Position numbers and translations under genes: made by a program. Of a stretch of 64,000 nucleotides of DNA, positions 35,956-44,663 are shown in pieces. Below the pieces are notes generated by a model. It was given only the letters and a program-made list of their open reading frames with translations, did not search any database and was not told the DNA's origin. Numbering within the stretch: the stretch's first letter is position 1; every line of letters starts with the position of its first letter. This stretch comes from Clostridiales bacterium (GTDB taxonomy: Bacteria > Bacillota > Clostridia > Saccharofermentanales > Saccharofermentanaceae), in the NCBI GenBank assembly GCA_017510605.1, contig JAFWMQ010000009.1:124001-188000 (forward strand), written 5' to 3'.

Positions 35956-37404
35956 GTGTTCGACCCTAAGACTTTTAAGTTAGACGACATAAAGAAAGGC
36001 GCACGCATATACTTTATCGGTATCGGCGGCATTTCAATGAACGGACTTGCAAGGCTTGCTAAACATGCGGGCTTTGTTGTCGGAGGTTCCGATAACCACC
36101 CGGGCGAGAGGACTGAGATCCTGGAAGCACAGGGCATAAAGATCTACAACAGTCAGGTTGCTTCAAACATCGATGATTTCAAGCCGGATTATCTTGTTAA
36201 GACGGCCGCCATACTTCCTCATAATGAAGAGGTTAAGAGAGCGACTGAGCTTGAGCTTCAGATCTTTGACAGAGCTGAGTTTTTAGGTGCTTTTACAAGA
36301 ACATATAAAAACGTCATCAATGTTTCCGGAACGCATGGAAAGACTACGACTACTTCCATGATCTCGATGATGATGATCGAAGCCGGTCTTGATCCGACAG
36401 TGCATCTTGGCGCTGATCTGAATATCATTAACGGAACGGTAAGAGCAGGAAGCAAGGAACTTCTTGTTTCCGAAGCTTGCGAGTTTAACAGGTCTTTTCT
36501 GAATTTCTCATCAACTACCGCAGTCATCACGAATATAGATCACGATCATGTTGACTGTTATCCTACGATCGAAGATGTTATCGATGTTTTCGCGCGCTTC
36601 ATACGACTGGTTGATGATGACGGCTATGTTGTCGTTTCCGGCCATGACAGGAATATTGCCAAAGCCGTTAAAGAAGCTGAAGAATATTTCGTGAGCGCAG
36701 GAAGAAAGTTCCCGCAGGTAGTAACATGCGCAACGGATAATGAGGTCTGCGAGGTGAACGGAAAACGTGCTGACTTTATAGCAGAGAACATCTCATTTGA
36801 GAACGGACTTCCCGGATTTGATATCGTGATAAACGGGGAAGAACCTTTCAGAGTCAATCTTCTGATCCCCGGAAGTCATAATATCTCTAATGCGCTTAAT
36901 GCTGCAGCCGCTGCCTACATGAACGGAGCAAGTCCCGAGGCCATAAGAACCGCTCTCAACGGATTTGCGGGTGCTGACGGCAGATATACGGTCAAGGGAA
37001 AATACAAGGACTGTGATGTCGTAGTTGATTATGCACATCATCCGACAGCTGCAAGAGCAACGATCGAAGCGGCTTCAAATATGCCGCATAATGATATTCT
37101 GGTCGTGTTCCAGCCGCTTACTTTTAACCGCACGAAAATGCTCTTTGAGGATTACGTAACAAGCCTCCTGCCCTGTAAAAAGGTTTTGTTTGCTGAGATC
37201 TTTTCCGACAGGGAGATCAACACTCACGAGATATCGAGCAAAGATATCTCGGATGAGATCAACAGACGCGGCGGCGATACTGAATTCTTTGAAGACAGAG
37301 AGGAATTGAAGAAGAGGATCGACGAGCTGATAAAGCCCGGCGACATTATCCTTATACTTGGACCTGAAGATATCAGGTCATTGGGTGATGAGTTGTGCTC
37401 TTGA
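35956..37404 (+). CDS. murC: UDP-N-acetylmuramate--L-alanine ligase
   Basis: MurC adds L-Ala to UDP-MurNAc, the first amino acid of the peptidoglycan stem. The 482-aa protein has the N-terminal Rossmann domain (YFIGIGGISMNGLARL, GSDNHPGERT), the central ATP site (VSGTHGKTTTTSMIS) and EACEFNRSF plus NIDHDHVDCY, then a C-terminal domain with DYAHHPTAARATIEAA and FQPLTFNRTKML. The EACE form, instead of EADE, is common in clostridial MurC. The start is GTG 35956 behind AGGGAAG. The next gene, a membrane protein of unknown function, begins six bases after the stop. Confidence 0.93.
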   Translation: MFDPKTFKLDDIKKGARIYFIGIGGISMNGLARLAKHAGFVVGGSDNHPGERTEILEAQGIKIYNSQVASNIDDFKPDYLVKTAAILPHNEEVKRATELELQIFDRAEFLGAFTRTYKNVINVSGTHGKTTTTSMISMMMIEAGLDPTVHLGADLNIINGTVRAGSKELLVSEACEFNRSFLNFSSTTAVITNIDHDHVDCYPTIEDVIDVFARFIRLVDDDGYVVVSGHDRNIAKAVKEAEEYFVSAGRKFPQVVTCATDNEVCEVNGKRADFIAENISFENGLPGFDIVINGEEPFRVNLLIPGSHNISNALNAAAAAYMNGASPEAIRTALNGFAGADGRYTVKGKYKDCDVVVDYAHHPTAARATIEAASNMPHNDILVVFQPLTFNRTKMLFEDYVTSLLPCKKVLFAEIFSDREINTHEISSKDISDEINRRGGDTEFFEDREELKKRIDELIKPGDIILILGPEDIRSLGDELCS

Positions 37405-37410
37405 TTTGTA

Positions 37411-38967
37411 ATGAAGAAAAATAACGAGAAACAGGCAGAAGAAAAGACCGCTCCTCAATACGGATTCCGTAAGATGAGACCTACCAAGATACCTAAGGCC
37501 GCCTGGTTTGCTTTGGGCTTGTCTTTTGTATTGGCTGTTCTGCTCTTTGTCCTGTACGGAATGACCATTATCGGCGCAAAGAATGCCGGTAAGACGCTTC
37601 TTATATATTCTGACGGAAGCAGTATCCCCGAGATCTCGCTGAGGAACAGTCTTGCTGCATCTGACTTCGGTCTGGAGATTATCGAGCCTGACAAAAAGAG
37701 TTCCAACTCTGATTATGTATATACGATCCCTGATGATTACAAATATATGAAAGTCGTGGTTTGTGCCATCGGCGGCAATTCCTTTAAGGTTTTGGATGAT
37801 CTCCTGAAATCGGGAAATGATGACATCGAAGGTTATATCCTTATTGACCCTGACTACCCGGGTAATGTTGCTCTTGAAGGATATACGAGTGACTATCCGG
37901 CTGTGCCTTGTGCGGTATTCGGTCCGGACAATAATGCAAAGACGACAACCGAGCTCAACGGTGCCCAGATGATCTTCGAGAAGATATCGGGTGTCGACAC
38001 GCTTTACGGACATTATGCCCTGAGAGGAAAGATCACTCAGTCTAAAGTTTATATATCTCACAATCAGATGAGGTATCTGTCTCTGGCAGAGACAAAGACA
38101 GGATTATTCGGACGCTTATCTTTGCCCTCGTTCCAAAATGAACTTGCACAATACCTCGGAACAACATTCGGAACCGGTTTCTCGTCTTCAAGGATAACGT
38201 TATGGACGGCAGGCGTTCTGTTTTCAGTGTTCATGTCCGTTGCGGCACTTGCGCTGTTTCTTTTCATGGTGCCGGTTTCCCTGCCTGATAAGGGAGCAAG
38301 GGAACTTAAAGGGCGCAACAGTCTGGGAGCGATCATATTCCTGGGACTTTCCGGATGGATAGCGCTTTGCGGTGCGGTGATGACATTCATTCCGCAGGCC
38401 GCATATCTGGCACCGTATGTTGCGCTTTATTCTCCTGTATTGATAATTGCACTGATGGCGCTCGCCCAGATCAAGCTTCTGTTATCTAATAAGATCAAAT
38501 ACTCCCGAAAAGATTATGGCTTAACGATCTTTTTTGTTTCGATCCTTACCGGAATCGTTGAACTGATGATACTTGTGGCCGCATCGCTTAATCTGACGAA
38601 TGTCGAGATTACCCTGAAAAACGAGCCAAATCCGGTCGCAGCCCTGATAGTCTTTGTCGTTATGAGCATTTCTGCGGTTGCTTTGATCCTTTCAGATAAG
38701 AAATCCAGATACTCAGGCCAGGGCGCTTCGGCATATTTCGGAAGCCCGATCTATTTTGCTGAAGCCCTGCTTCCTTCAGCTGTCCTTCTTGCTTTGGGGC
38801 TGATCCAGGAGAATGTGGAACTCATAAGGGTATCACTGGCAGGTGTTGCTTTGGGTATTCTGCCTTTCTGCTGTGTAATGCCTATAAAGCGCATCTCGGA
38901 CTTTTACGAGATCACGGGACTTATTTTCGGGCTTTCAGCGGCGTTTATCGTATTAGCTGCCGCCTGA
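37411..38967 (+). CDS. Polytopic membrane protein of unknown function next to murC
   Basis: I do not recognise this 518-aa protein. Residues ~30-53 form one membrane segment, residues ~55-255 an extracytoplasmic region, and residues ~265 to the end about seven more membrane segments. The outer region alternates strands and helices (KTLLIYSDGSS, YMKVVVCAIGGNS, IEGYILIDPDYPG, VPCAVFGPDNN) and contains GHYALRG near its end, loosely like an alpha/beta-hydrolase without a clear nucleophile elbow. The short gap to murC implies co-transcription and hints at an envelope role; that is inference. The charged N-terminus (EKQAEEKTAPQYGFRK) is cytoplasmic. Confidence 0.65.
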   Translation: MKKNNEKQAEEKTAPQYGFRKMRPTKIPKAAWFALGLSFVLAVLLFVLYGMTIIGAKNAGKTLLIYSDGSSIPEISLRNSLAASDFGLEIIEPDKKSSNSDYVYTIPDDYKYMKVVVCAIGGNSFKVLDDLLKSGNDDIEGYILIDPDYPGNVALEGYTSDYPAVPCAVFGPDNNAKTTTELNGAQMIFEKISGVDTLYGHYALRGKITQSKVYISHNQMRYLSLAETKTGLFGRLSLPSFQNELAQYLGTTFGTGFSSSRITLWTAGVLFSVFMSVAALALFLFMVPVSLPDKGARELKGRNSLGAIIFLGLSGWIALCGAVMTFIPQAAYLAPYVALYSPVLIIALMALAQIKLLLSNKIKYSRKDYGLTIFFVSILTGIVELMILVAASLNLTNVEITLKNEPNPVAALIVFVVMSISAVALILSDKKSRYSGQGASAYFGSPIYFAEALLPSAVLLALGLIQENVELIRVSLAGVALGILPFCCVMPIKRISDFYEITGLIFGLSAAFIVLAAA

Positions 38968-39002
38968 TATTACCGGGAAACGAACCGTTTATCATTATAA
39001 TA

Positions 39003-39032
39003 TTGACTTTAGATGACCCCTGGTGTTATTAT
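39003..39032 (+). promoter_or_regulatory. Sigma-A promoter of the rplU-prp-rpmA cluster
   Basis: TTGACT (39003-39008) and TATTAT (39027-39032) are 18 bp apart. Transcription would start near 39039, leaving a ~90-base leader before rplU. Confidence 0.65.
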
Positions 39033-39038
39033 ACGTCG

Positions 39039-39130
39039 GTGACCGCATGCAACGGGCTTTTTTAAATGCGCTTTTTTCGGGCGCTGCCTTGGGTTTAAGC
39101 AGCGAGACTGGAAGAACAGGAGGAACGAAT
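39039..39130 (+). promoter_or_regulatory. Probable ribosomal protein L21 leader
   Basis: The untranslated leader holds a CGCTGC/GCAGCG hairpin (39082-39104) followed by AGACTGGAAGAACAGGAGG, and a T-rich part before it (39057-39077). Firmicutes rplU genes often carry an autoregulatory L21 leader in exactly this place. I infer identity from position and structure, not from a model match. Confidence 0.5.
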
Positions 39131-39433
39131 ATGTACGCAGTAATTAAGACAGGCGGCAAGCAGTACAAGGTTTCTGTTGACGATGAGATCTTCGTTGAGA
39201 AGCTTGAAGGTGAAGCTGGCAGCCAGGTTACTTTCGATGATGTACTTGCAGTATCCGATGACAACGGAATCGTAGCAGGCGATGTTAAGGCTACAGTTAC
39301 CGGTGAGATCGTTAAGCAGGGCAGAAACAAGAAGGTTATCGTCTCTAAGTACAAGGCTAAGAAGGGCTACAGAAGAAAGAACGGCCACAGACAGCCTTAC
39401 ACACGTGTACTTATCAAGGCTATCAACGCTTGA
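39131..39433 (+). CDS. rplU: 50S ribosomal protein L21
   Basis: L21 binds 23S rRNA early in 50S assembly. The 100-aa protein shows [14 protein letters not shown] at the start and the C-terminal [19 protein letters not shown] segment that carries the L21 signature. The start ATG 39131 is six bases behind AGGAGG; the frame is open for a further 108 bases upstream, but that part is the leader. It is the first gene of the conserved rplU-prp-rpmA-obgE cluster. Confidence 0.97.
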   Translation: MYAVIKTGGKQYKVSVDDEIFVEKLEGEAGSQVTFDDVLAVSDDNGIVAGDVKATVTGEIVKQGRNKKVIVSKYKAKKGYRRKNGHRQPYTRVLIKAINA

Positions 39434-39451
39434 GTCTAAGGCTTTGGCTTT

Positions 39452-39823
39452 ATGATTTCCGTTATCGTTAACAGGGAAGGCAATCTGATCCGTGCCATAT
39501 ATGCGAACGGACATGCAGGTTACGATGATCCCGGCAGAGACATCATATGCAGCGCTGTATCCACACTCTTGTTTACGAGTGCAAACGCTTTGGAAGACAT
39601 TTGCGGTTATGATACCGATTCAACTTTCCGCGTTACCGGTGAAGGCACTGAAGAGGTGAATTTAAGGATAACGGTTCCCGATACGGGAGACGATGGGACA
39701 AAGGACAGGGCTCAGGTAATAATGAGGACCTGCGAATTAGGTCTTATCGGGATAGCAAGAGATTATAACGACAGTAAGAACAAGTACGTAGAGATTATTA
39801 ATTCAAGAACACCGGAGGTGTAA
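39452..39823 (+). CDS. prp: Ribosomal-processing cysteine protease Prp
   Basis: Prp (YsxB) removes the N-terminal extension of L27, a step essential in Staphylococcus. The 123-aa protein has the catalytic pair in [19 protein letters not shown] (His21 and Cys33). The matching substrate is encoded next: L27 here has the extension ending NLQLF before AHKKG. The gene lies between rplU and rpmA, as in all Firmicutes with this system. No strong ribosome site is seen before ATG 39452, fitting a need for low amounts of protease. Confidence 0.94.
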   Translation: MISVIVNREGNLIRAIYANGHAGYDDPGRDIICSAVSTLLFTSANALEDICGYDTDSTFRVTGEGTEEVNLRITVPDTGDDGTKDRAQVIMRTCELGLIGIARDYNDSKNKYVEIINSRTPEV

Positions 39824-39825
39824 TT

Positions 39826-40107
39826 ATGATTAAGTTTAATTTACAGCTCTTCGCACATAAGAAGGGAATGGGTTCCACCAAGAACGGCCGTGAGTCCCAG
39901 TCCAAGAGATTAGGAGCGAAGAAAGGTGACGGACAGTCAGTTCTGGCCGGCAATATTCTTGTCAGACAGCGTGGTACTAAGATCCATCCCGGAACAAACG
40001 TAGGAATCGGATCTGATGATACGCTTTTCGCTTTGATCGACGGTAAAGTCAAGTATGAGCGTATGGGCAAGGATAAGAAGCAGGTTAGCGTTTATCCTGT
40101 AGCCTAA
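39826..40107 (+). CDS. rpmA: 50S ribosomal protein L27 with Prp-cleaved N-terminal extension
   Basis: L27 reaches into the peptidyl-transferase centre. The 93-aa product begins [20 protein letters not shown]; the first nine residues are the extension that Prp removes, with the cut expected between Phe9 and Ala10. The core shows [17 protein letters not shown] and [22 protein letters not shown] 39826 follows the prp stop by two bases, with GGAGG at 39814-39818. A terminator follows. Confidence 0.97.
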   Translation: MIKFNLQLFAHKKGMGSTKNGRESQSKRLGAKKGDGQSVLAGNILVRQRGTKIHPGTNVGIGSDDTLFALIDGKVKYERMGKDKKQVSVYPVA

Positions 40108-40136
40108 AGTCAGGCATTCAGTAGAAACCTAAAAGA

Positions 40137-40175
40137 GCAGTCTGTCGCTGTATAAGCGTGGACTGCTTTTATTTT
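40137..40175 (+). terminator. Intrinsic terminator between rpmA and obgE
   Basis: GCAGTC and GACTGC (40137-40142 and 40161-40166), with inner CGCT/AGCG, are followed by TTTTATTTT. The tail ends one base before the obgE ribosome site (AGGAGG), so obgE would depend on read-through or on a promoter I could not see. Confidence 0.8.
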
Positions 40176-40187
40176 CAGGAGGCTCAG

Positions 40188-41465
40188 ATGTTTATTGATC
40201 ACTCTAAGATTTATGTGAAAGCCGGTGACGGCGGTAATGGCGCGCTCAGTTTTCATACTGAGAAGTACATTACCAATGGCGGACCTGACGGCGGAGACGG
40301 CGGAGACGGCGGTAATGTCATCTTACAGGCTGCGCCGAATCTGACGAGCCTTCAGAATTTCAGATTCAAGCATAAGTTTATCGCGCAGAACGGCGCCAAG
40401 GGCATGGGCAAGAAAATGTACGGCAAGCGTGGCGAGGACCTCATTATAGGTGTTCCCGTCGGAACTGTCGTAAAAGATCAGACTACGGGTGAGATCATTG
40501 CCGATCTTACTGAAGCGGGTCAGAAGATCGTAGTTGCAAGAGGCGGCAAGGGCGGTCTCGGCAACATGCACTATGCCAATTCGGTAAGGCAGGCACCTCA
40601 GTTTGCGACTCCTGGTGCCCCGGGCGAAGAGCGCGAACTTTCTATCGAGTTGAAGCTCATTGCTGATGTAGGTCTCGTAGGCTTCCCCAATGCGGGCAAA
40701 TCAACACTCCTTTCAGTCCTCACAAGAGCTAAGCCGAAGATCGCTGACTACCCGTTTACAACATTAGAACCCGTTCTCGGTGTCGTTACCAAAGACGATT
40801 TCTCGTATGTGATCGCAGATATTCCCGGAATCATCGAGAATGCCCACGAAGGAGCCGGTCTTGGTCACGATTTCCTCAGACATATAGAGAGGACGAGGCT
40901 TCTCGTTCATGTAGTCGATCTGTCCGGAGCTGACGGAAGAGATCCTATAGAAGACTTCAAGACGATCAACAAAGAACTTGAGGAATTCAGCCTTGAACTC
41001 GCTTCCAGACCCCAGATAGTTGTCGGCAACAAGTGCGACGGAGTTACAGATGAAGAGGCTAAGGATTTTGCCGACAGTGTTACCGCAATGGGATATGAGG
41101 ATGTGTTCATAATCTCCGCGGCAGGTCAGATAGGGATCAGGGAATTAGTTGATAAAATTACCGAGGCGGTATCAAAGCTTCCTCCTACTATTCTTCATGA
41201 TATTGCCGAAGGCGGTGAGAGGGTCTACTCATTTGACGAAGGAAAGAAATTTGAGATAATCATCAATGAAGACGGTAATTTCGAAGTTACAGGCAAGTGG
41301 ATCAATAAGATATTTAACTCTACGAATTTCGAGGATACCGAATCCACAAACTTCTTCCAGAGAACTCTTGAGAACGAGGGCGTTTTTGAGGAACTCAAGA
41401 AAATGGGGGTTAAAGAAGGCGATACCGTAAAGGTATGTGAGCTGGAATTCGACTATTACGATTGA
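40188..41465 (+). CDS. obgE: GTPase ObgE (CgtA)
   Basis: Obg is a ribosome-associated GTPase needed for 50S maturation and stress control. The 425-aa protein has the Gly-rich Obg fold (residues ~1-158; KAGDGGNGALSFHTEKY, GPDGGDGGDGGNV), the G domain (GFPNAGKST for G1, DIPG for G3, NKCD for G4) and a C-terminal OCT domain (EIIINEDGNFEVTGKWINKIF). ATG 40188 is five bases behind AGGAGG; an upstream in-frame ATG falls inside the terminator. It closes the rplU-prp-rpmA cluster. Confidence 0.96.
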   Translation: MFIDHSKIYVKAGDGGNGALSFHTEKYITNGGPDGGDGGDGGNVILQAAPNLTSLQNFRFKHKFIAQNGAKGMGKKMYGKRGEDLIIGVPVGTVVKDQTTGEIIADLTEAGQKIVVARGGKGGLGNMHYANSVRQAPQFATPGAPGEERELSIELKLIADVGLVGFPNAGKSTLLSVLTRAKPKIADYPFTTLEPVLGVVTKDDFSYVIADIPGIIENAHEGAGLGHDFLRHIERTRLLVHVVDLSGADGRDPIEDFKTINKELEEFSLELASRPQIVVGNKCDGVTDEEAKDFADSVTAMGYEDVFIISAAGQIGIRELVDKITEAVSKLPPTILHDIAEGGERVYSFDEGKKFEIIINEDGNFEVTGKWINKIFNSTNFEDTESTNFFQRTLENEGVFEELKKMGVKEGDTVKVCELEFDYYD

Positions 41466-41546
41466 TCTGACCGGTAAACAATCCGGTATAAGGGAGAGAA
41501 AGTCTTTTTTGTGGATGGTATAATCAAAAAAAGACTTGGAGGCTAT

Positions 41547-42110
41547 ATGGTTAAGAAAGTCAATGCAGTATGCGGACTTGTGATAATAGCTTCTGTTCTC
41601 CTGCATATTATATGCGTGGTTTACTGTTATCTGACTTTCAGCTATAAGCCGCTTCTGACCAATGTGACAGCTTATACTGTTCTTGCATTGACAGGTCTTC
41701 ATATACTGTTAAGCGGCATAATAGTGTTTTTTATGCATGACAGGGGCAGGGGAATGATTTATCCGTGTCTTAACGTCCGGACACTCATCCAGCGTATAAC
41801 TGCCGTTTTAATGATACTGATGCTGATATTGCATCTTAATACTTTTAAACTGCTTTCCTATTCAGCGGGATCAAACGATCTGTTATTTGCGGCTGTGATC
41901 ATCCTCCAGGTGTTGTTTTTCGGTGTGACATTGCTTCATACTGCGGTTTCGGCCGGAAACGCCCTGATCACACTCGGGATGATCTCCACAGATAAAGCAC
42001 GCAGGAATTTTGATATAACTGTTTGGATAATATGCGCAGTCATTTTTGCGGTTTTAACTGTTTCAGTAATCAGAACAGAGCTCATAATGTTCGGCGGGGG
42101 TGGTGTCTAA
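41547..42110 (+). CDS. Membrane cytochrome b-like subunit of a fumarate reductase/succinate dehydrogenase complex
   Basis: This 187-aa protein has about five membrane segments. His residues in or near them (LLHIICVVY, TGLHILLSGI, LILHLNTF, LLHTAVSAGNALITLG) are placed as haem ligands in SdhC/FrdC-type cytochrome b subunits. It would pass electrons between menaquinone and the iron-sulfur subunit. Sequence identity to known SdhC is low, so the assignment rests mainly on the membrane layout and on the next two genes. I start at ATG 41547 with GGAGG four bases upstream. The flavoprotein gene starts on the last base of its stop. Confidence 0.75.
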   Translation: MVKKVNAVCGLVIIASVLLHIICVVYCYLTFSYKPLLTNVTAYTVLALTGLHILLSGIIVFFMHDRGRGMIYPCLNVRTLIQRITAVLMILMLILHLNTFKLLSYSAGSNDLLFAAVIILQVLFFGVTLLHTAVSAGNALITLGMISTDKARRNFDITVWIICAVIFAVLTVSVIRTELIMFGGGGV

Positions 42111-43735
42111 TGAGTAAAGTCCTTATTATCGGAAGCGGTATTTCCGGACTTGCCTGTGCCATCACATGTGCTTCCAAAGGGATGAATGTTATTCTTGTTT
42201 CTCCTTTTCCATCAGAGAGATCACAGTCAGTACTTGCTGCAGGCGGAATAAATGCCGTGCTTACCGGTGAAGACGGAGACAGCATCGAACAACATATAGA
42301 AGATACTTTGAAGGGCGGATGCTTTATAGCCGGGGAGAAAGCCGTAACGGGTCTTTGCAGTGCGGCACCTGATATCGTGAGATGGCTTGAGAGTCTTGGA
42401 ACTGTCTTCAGCAGAGATAATGAAGGGAATATCAGCAGAAGGTCGTTTGGTGGTCAGACTTATCCGAGAACTAATTATGCAGGTGCAGTCACGGGAAAAC
42501 AAATAGTTACGGCTCTGGTCATGGAAGCCCGCAGACTTGAAGGCATGAATCTGATAGAAAGACGTTACTGGAATGATCTTTACGGAGTTCTGATCAGGGA
42601 TAAAGTCTGTTACGGAGCCCTGCTTTACAGTGAAGCGGCGAGGACCGTTGAGGCTGTTACGGCTGACGCTGTCGTAATTGCAACAGGCGGCCAAAACGCG
42701 CTTTTCGGCAAGACGACCGGATCTACGATGTGTGACGGGTATGCCGCGGGAAAACTGTTCTCCCAGGGTGTTGAGCTTAAGAATCTGGAATTCATACAAT
42801 ACCATCCCACGACGATCGAAACGGACCAGAAAAAGATGCTGATATCCGAGGCGGCCAGAGGCGAAGGCGGGAGACTGTTCTATGAGGAAGGCGGCAGGAG
42901 AATCTATTTCATGGAAGATCTTTACGGCACCGGCGGTAATCTGATGCCCAGAGACATAGTTTCAAGGCATATTTTCGAGACGGGGCGTCAGGTGTATCTT
43001 GATGTTTCTTTCCTGGGCAGGAATAAGATAATGGACCGTATTCCCGAGGTATATGAACTGTGCTTGAAATACAGGAATATAGATATATCCGAGAGCCCGG
43101 TCCCTGTTGTGCCCTCCGTGCATTTCTTTATGGGAGGGATAGCCGTCGATCTCAAACACAGGACCAATATAAAGAATCTGTATGCTATAGGTGAATGTGC
43201 ATCCATGTATCACGGAGCAAACAGGCTCGGAGGCAATTCCCTTCTTGCCGCGATCTACAGCGGCAGGGTTGCGGCAGGTGATATCAACGGAATGGAGACG
43301 GATCCTTACGACTGGAATAAAGAAGTCAGTGAGGCAAACGATCTTCTTGAGAAGAAGCGCCGCTCGGAAAGCAAATTCCCTGTTATGTATGTCAGGGGGA
43401 TGCTTTCTGATACTATCAACAGTTCAATGGGAATCGTCAGGAATAAAGAAAGGCTGGAGAGCGGAATAAAGGATGTTGATTACTATCTCAGTATCTCGGA
43501 TAAGATAAACTTCGACAGATCGGAACTCGAGTACTTTACCTACAGTCTTGAAGGCATCCTGACACTCGCGAAAGCTGCTTTGATATCTGCTGCAAGCAGG
43601 CATGAAAGCAGGGGCTCGCATATCAGGAGTGATTATCCGGAAAAGTCTGAAGAATTTAATGCTTCGACGATAATCTCGTATGATGACGGAAAGTATACAT
43701 CCAGACTGGTAAAGGAGGATGAATATGAAGGTTAA
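42110..43735 (+). CDS. Fumarate reductase/succinate dehydrogenase flavoprotein subunit
   Basis: This 541-aa FAD protein interconverts fumarate and succinate. It has the dinucleotide site GSGISGLACAITCASKG, the FAD segment SVLAAGGINAVL, and catalytic residues in QYHPTTI, EAARGEGGRLF, VHFFMGGIA and GANRLGGNSLL. The residue that binds FAD covalently in SdhA/FrdA (His in RSHT) is Gln39 here (RSQS), so FAD should be held non-covalently, as in L-aspartate oxidase and soluble fumarate reductases. The next gene encodes an iron-sulfur subunit, which argues for a membrane complex and against NadB. It is somewhat shorter than typical SdhA. Confidence 0.88.
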   Translation: MSKVLIIGSGISGLACAITCASKGMNVILVSPFPSERSQSVLAAGGINAVLTGEDGDSIEQHIEDTLKGGCFIAGEKAVTGLCSAAPDIVRWLESLGTVFSRDNEGNISRRSFGGQTYPRTNYAGAVTGKQIVTALVMEARRLEGMNLIERRYWNDLYGVLIRDKVCYGALLYSEAARTVEAVTADAVVIATGGQNALFGKTTGSTMCDGYAAGKLFSQGVELKNLEFIQYHPTTIETDQKKMLISEAARGEGGRLFYEEGGRRIYFMEDLYGTGGNLMPRDIVSRHIFETGRQVYLDVSFLGRNKIMDRIPEVYELCLKYRNIDISESPVPVVPSVHFFMGGIAVDLKHRTNIKNLYAIGECASMYHGANRLGGNSLLAAIYSGRVAAGDINGMETDPYDWNKEVSEANDLLEKKRRSESKFPVMYVRGMLSDTINSSMGIVRNKERLESGIKDVDYYLSISDKINFDRSELEYFTYSLEGILTLAKAALISAASRHESRGSHIRSDYPEKSEEFNASTIISYDDGKYTSRLVKEDEYEG

Positions 43736-44417
43736 GATATTAAGACAAAAGCATCCTCATGCTGAACCGTACTGGCAGTGTTTTGATTATGACGGTGACA
43801 GAAATGCATCCGTCGCAGCTGTTTTAGACAATATTAATTACAGGGACGATATTACCGATTCAGACGGAAATCCCACTGAAAGGATCTCCTGGGAATGCTC
43901 ATGCCTTCAGGGCATGTGTGGAGGCTGCGCCATGGTGATAAATAAGATGCCGGTACTGGCCTGTGATACGTTTGTTAAGGATCTGAAGGGCGATACCATA
44001 ACAATTGAACCTCTGCACAAGTTTCCCGTTATCTGCGACCTCGTCGTGGACCGTGGGATCATTCAGGAAAACCTTAAGAAGATCGATGCGTTCATTGGCA
44101 AATATCATCAGGGTCCGGAGAAGGACCATGAACTTGAATACCGGATCGGAAGATGTCTCAAGTGCGGTCTGTGTCTTGAGGCCTGTCCCAATTATGTTAA
44201 GGGTGAAGATTTCTTCGGTCCTCTGTTTGCCAACGACAGTTACTTTGTGGCTTCAAGAAGTGACGGGGATAAGGCAACTATAAAGAAAAATTATAATGAT
44301 CATTTTGCGAAAGGATGTTCAAAATCTCTTGCGTGTATGCGGGTGTGTCCTGTTAACATTCCCACATTGGCTTCAATGGCTAAGATGAACCGCGGTATCA
44401 GGGATCATTATGACTAA
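43725..44417 (+). CDS. Fumarate reductase/succinate dehydrogenase iron-sulfur subunit
   Basis: This 230-aa protein carries electrons between the flavin and the membrane subunit. The N-terminal ferredoxin domain binds 2Fe-2S with CSCLQGMCGGCAM and a later Cys (VLACDTF). The C-terminal domain has CLKCGLCLEACP and CSKSLACMRVCP for the two further clusters. ATG 43725 lies six bases behind AAAGGAGG; an ATG six bases earlier is too close to that site. It overlaps the flavoprotein gene by 11 bases. The three genes run membrane-flavo-iron-sulfur and end at a strong terminator. Confidence 0.9.
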   Translation: MKVKILRQKHPHAEPYWQCFDYDGDRNASVAAVLDNINYRDDITDSDGNPTERISWECSCLQGMCGGCAMVINKMPVLACDTFVKDLKGDTITIEPLHKFPVICDLVVDRGIIQENLKKIDAFIGKYHQGPEKDHELEYRIGRCLKCGLCLEACPNYVKGEDFFGPLFANDSYFVASRSDGDKATIKKNYNDHFAKGCSKSLACMRVCPVNIPTLASMAKMNRGIRDHYD

Positions 44418-44546
44418 ATATTCAAAATTGCCGTGGTTTGTTCACGAATTGTTAACAGATGTTTCCTTGTGATGCCTTTATTGTACTGTATTATCAAAAC
44501 CGTAAGAACGATATCGCAATAAATAAGTTTTGAGTTTGTTTGTAGA

Positions 44547-44579
44547 GATGCTGTAGGTAAGACCTGCGGCATCTTTTTT
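44547..44579 (+). terminator. Intrinsic terminator of the fumarate reductase-like operon
   Basis: GATGCTGTAGGT and ACCTGCGGCATC form a 12-base stem (three G-U pairs) around AAG, followed by TTTTTT. It lies 130 bases after the last stop; the A/T-rich stretch between holds nothing I recognise. Confidence 0.85.
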
Positions 44580-44663
44580 ATATATCCCTCATTCCATTAA
44601 TCTTTATTTTTTTAACTGAAAGAGTAAAATATATTGGATAAATCGGAGACTGAAAGGGATAGC

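Noticed and set aside
37378..38061. Open frame of ~227 codons on the minus strand opposite the gene after murC
   Set aside because: It has no ribosome site or family features, and the plus-strand frame has clear membrane segments and a tight link to murC.
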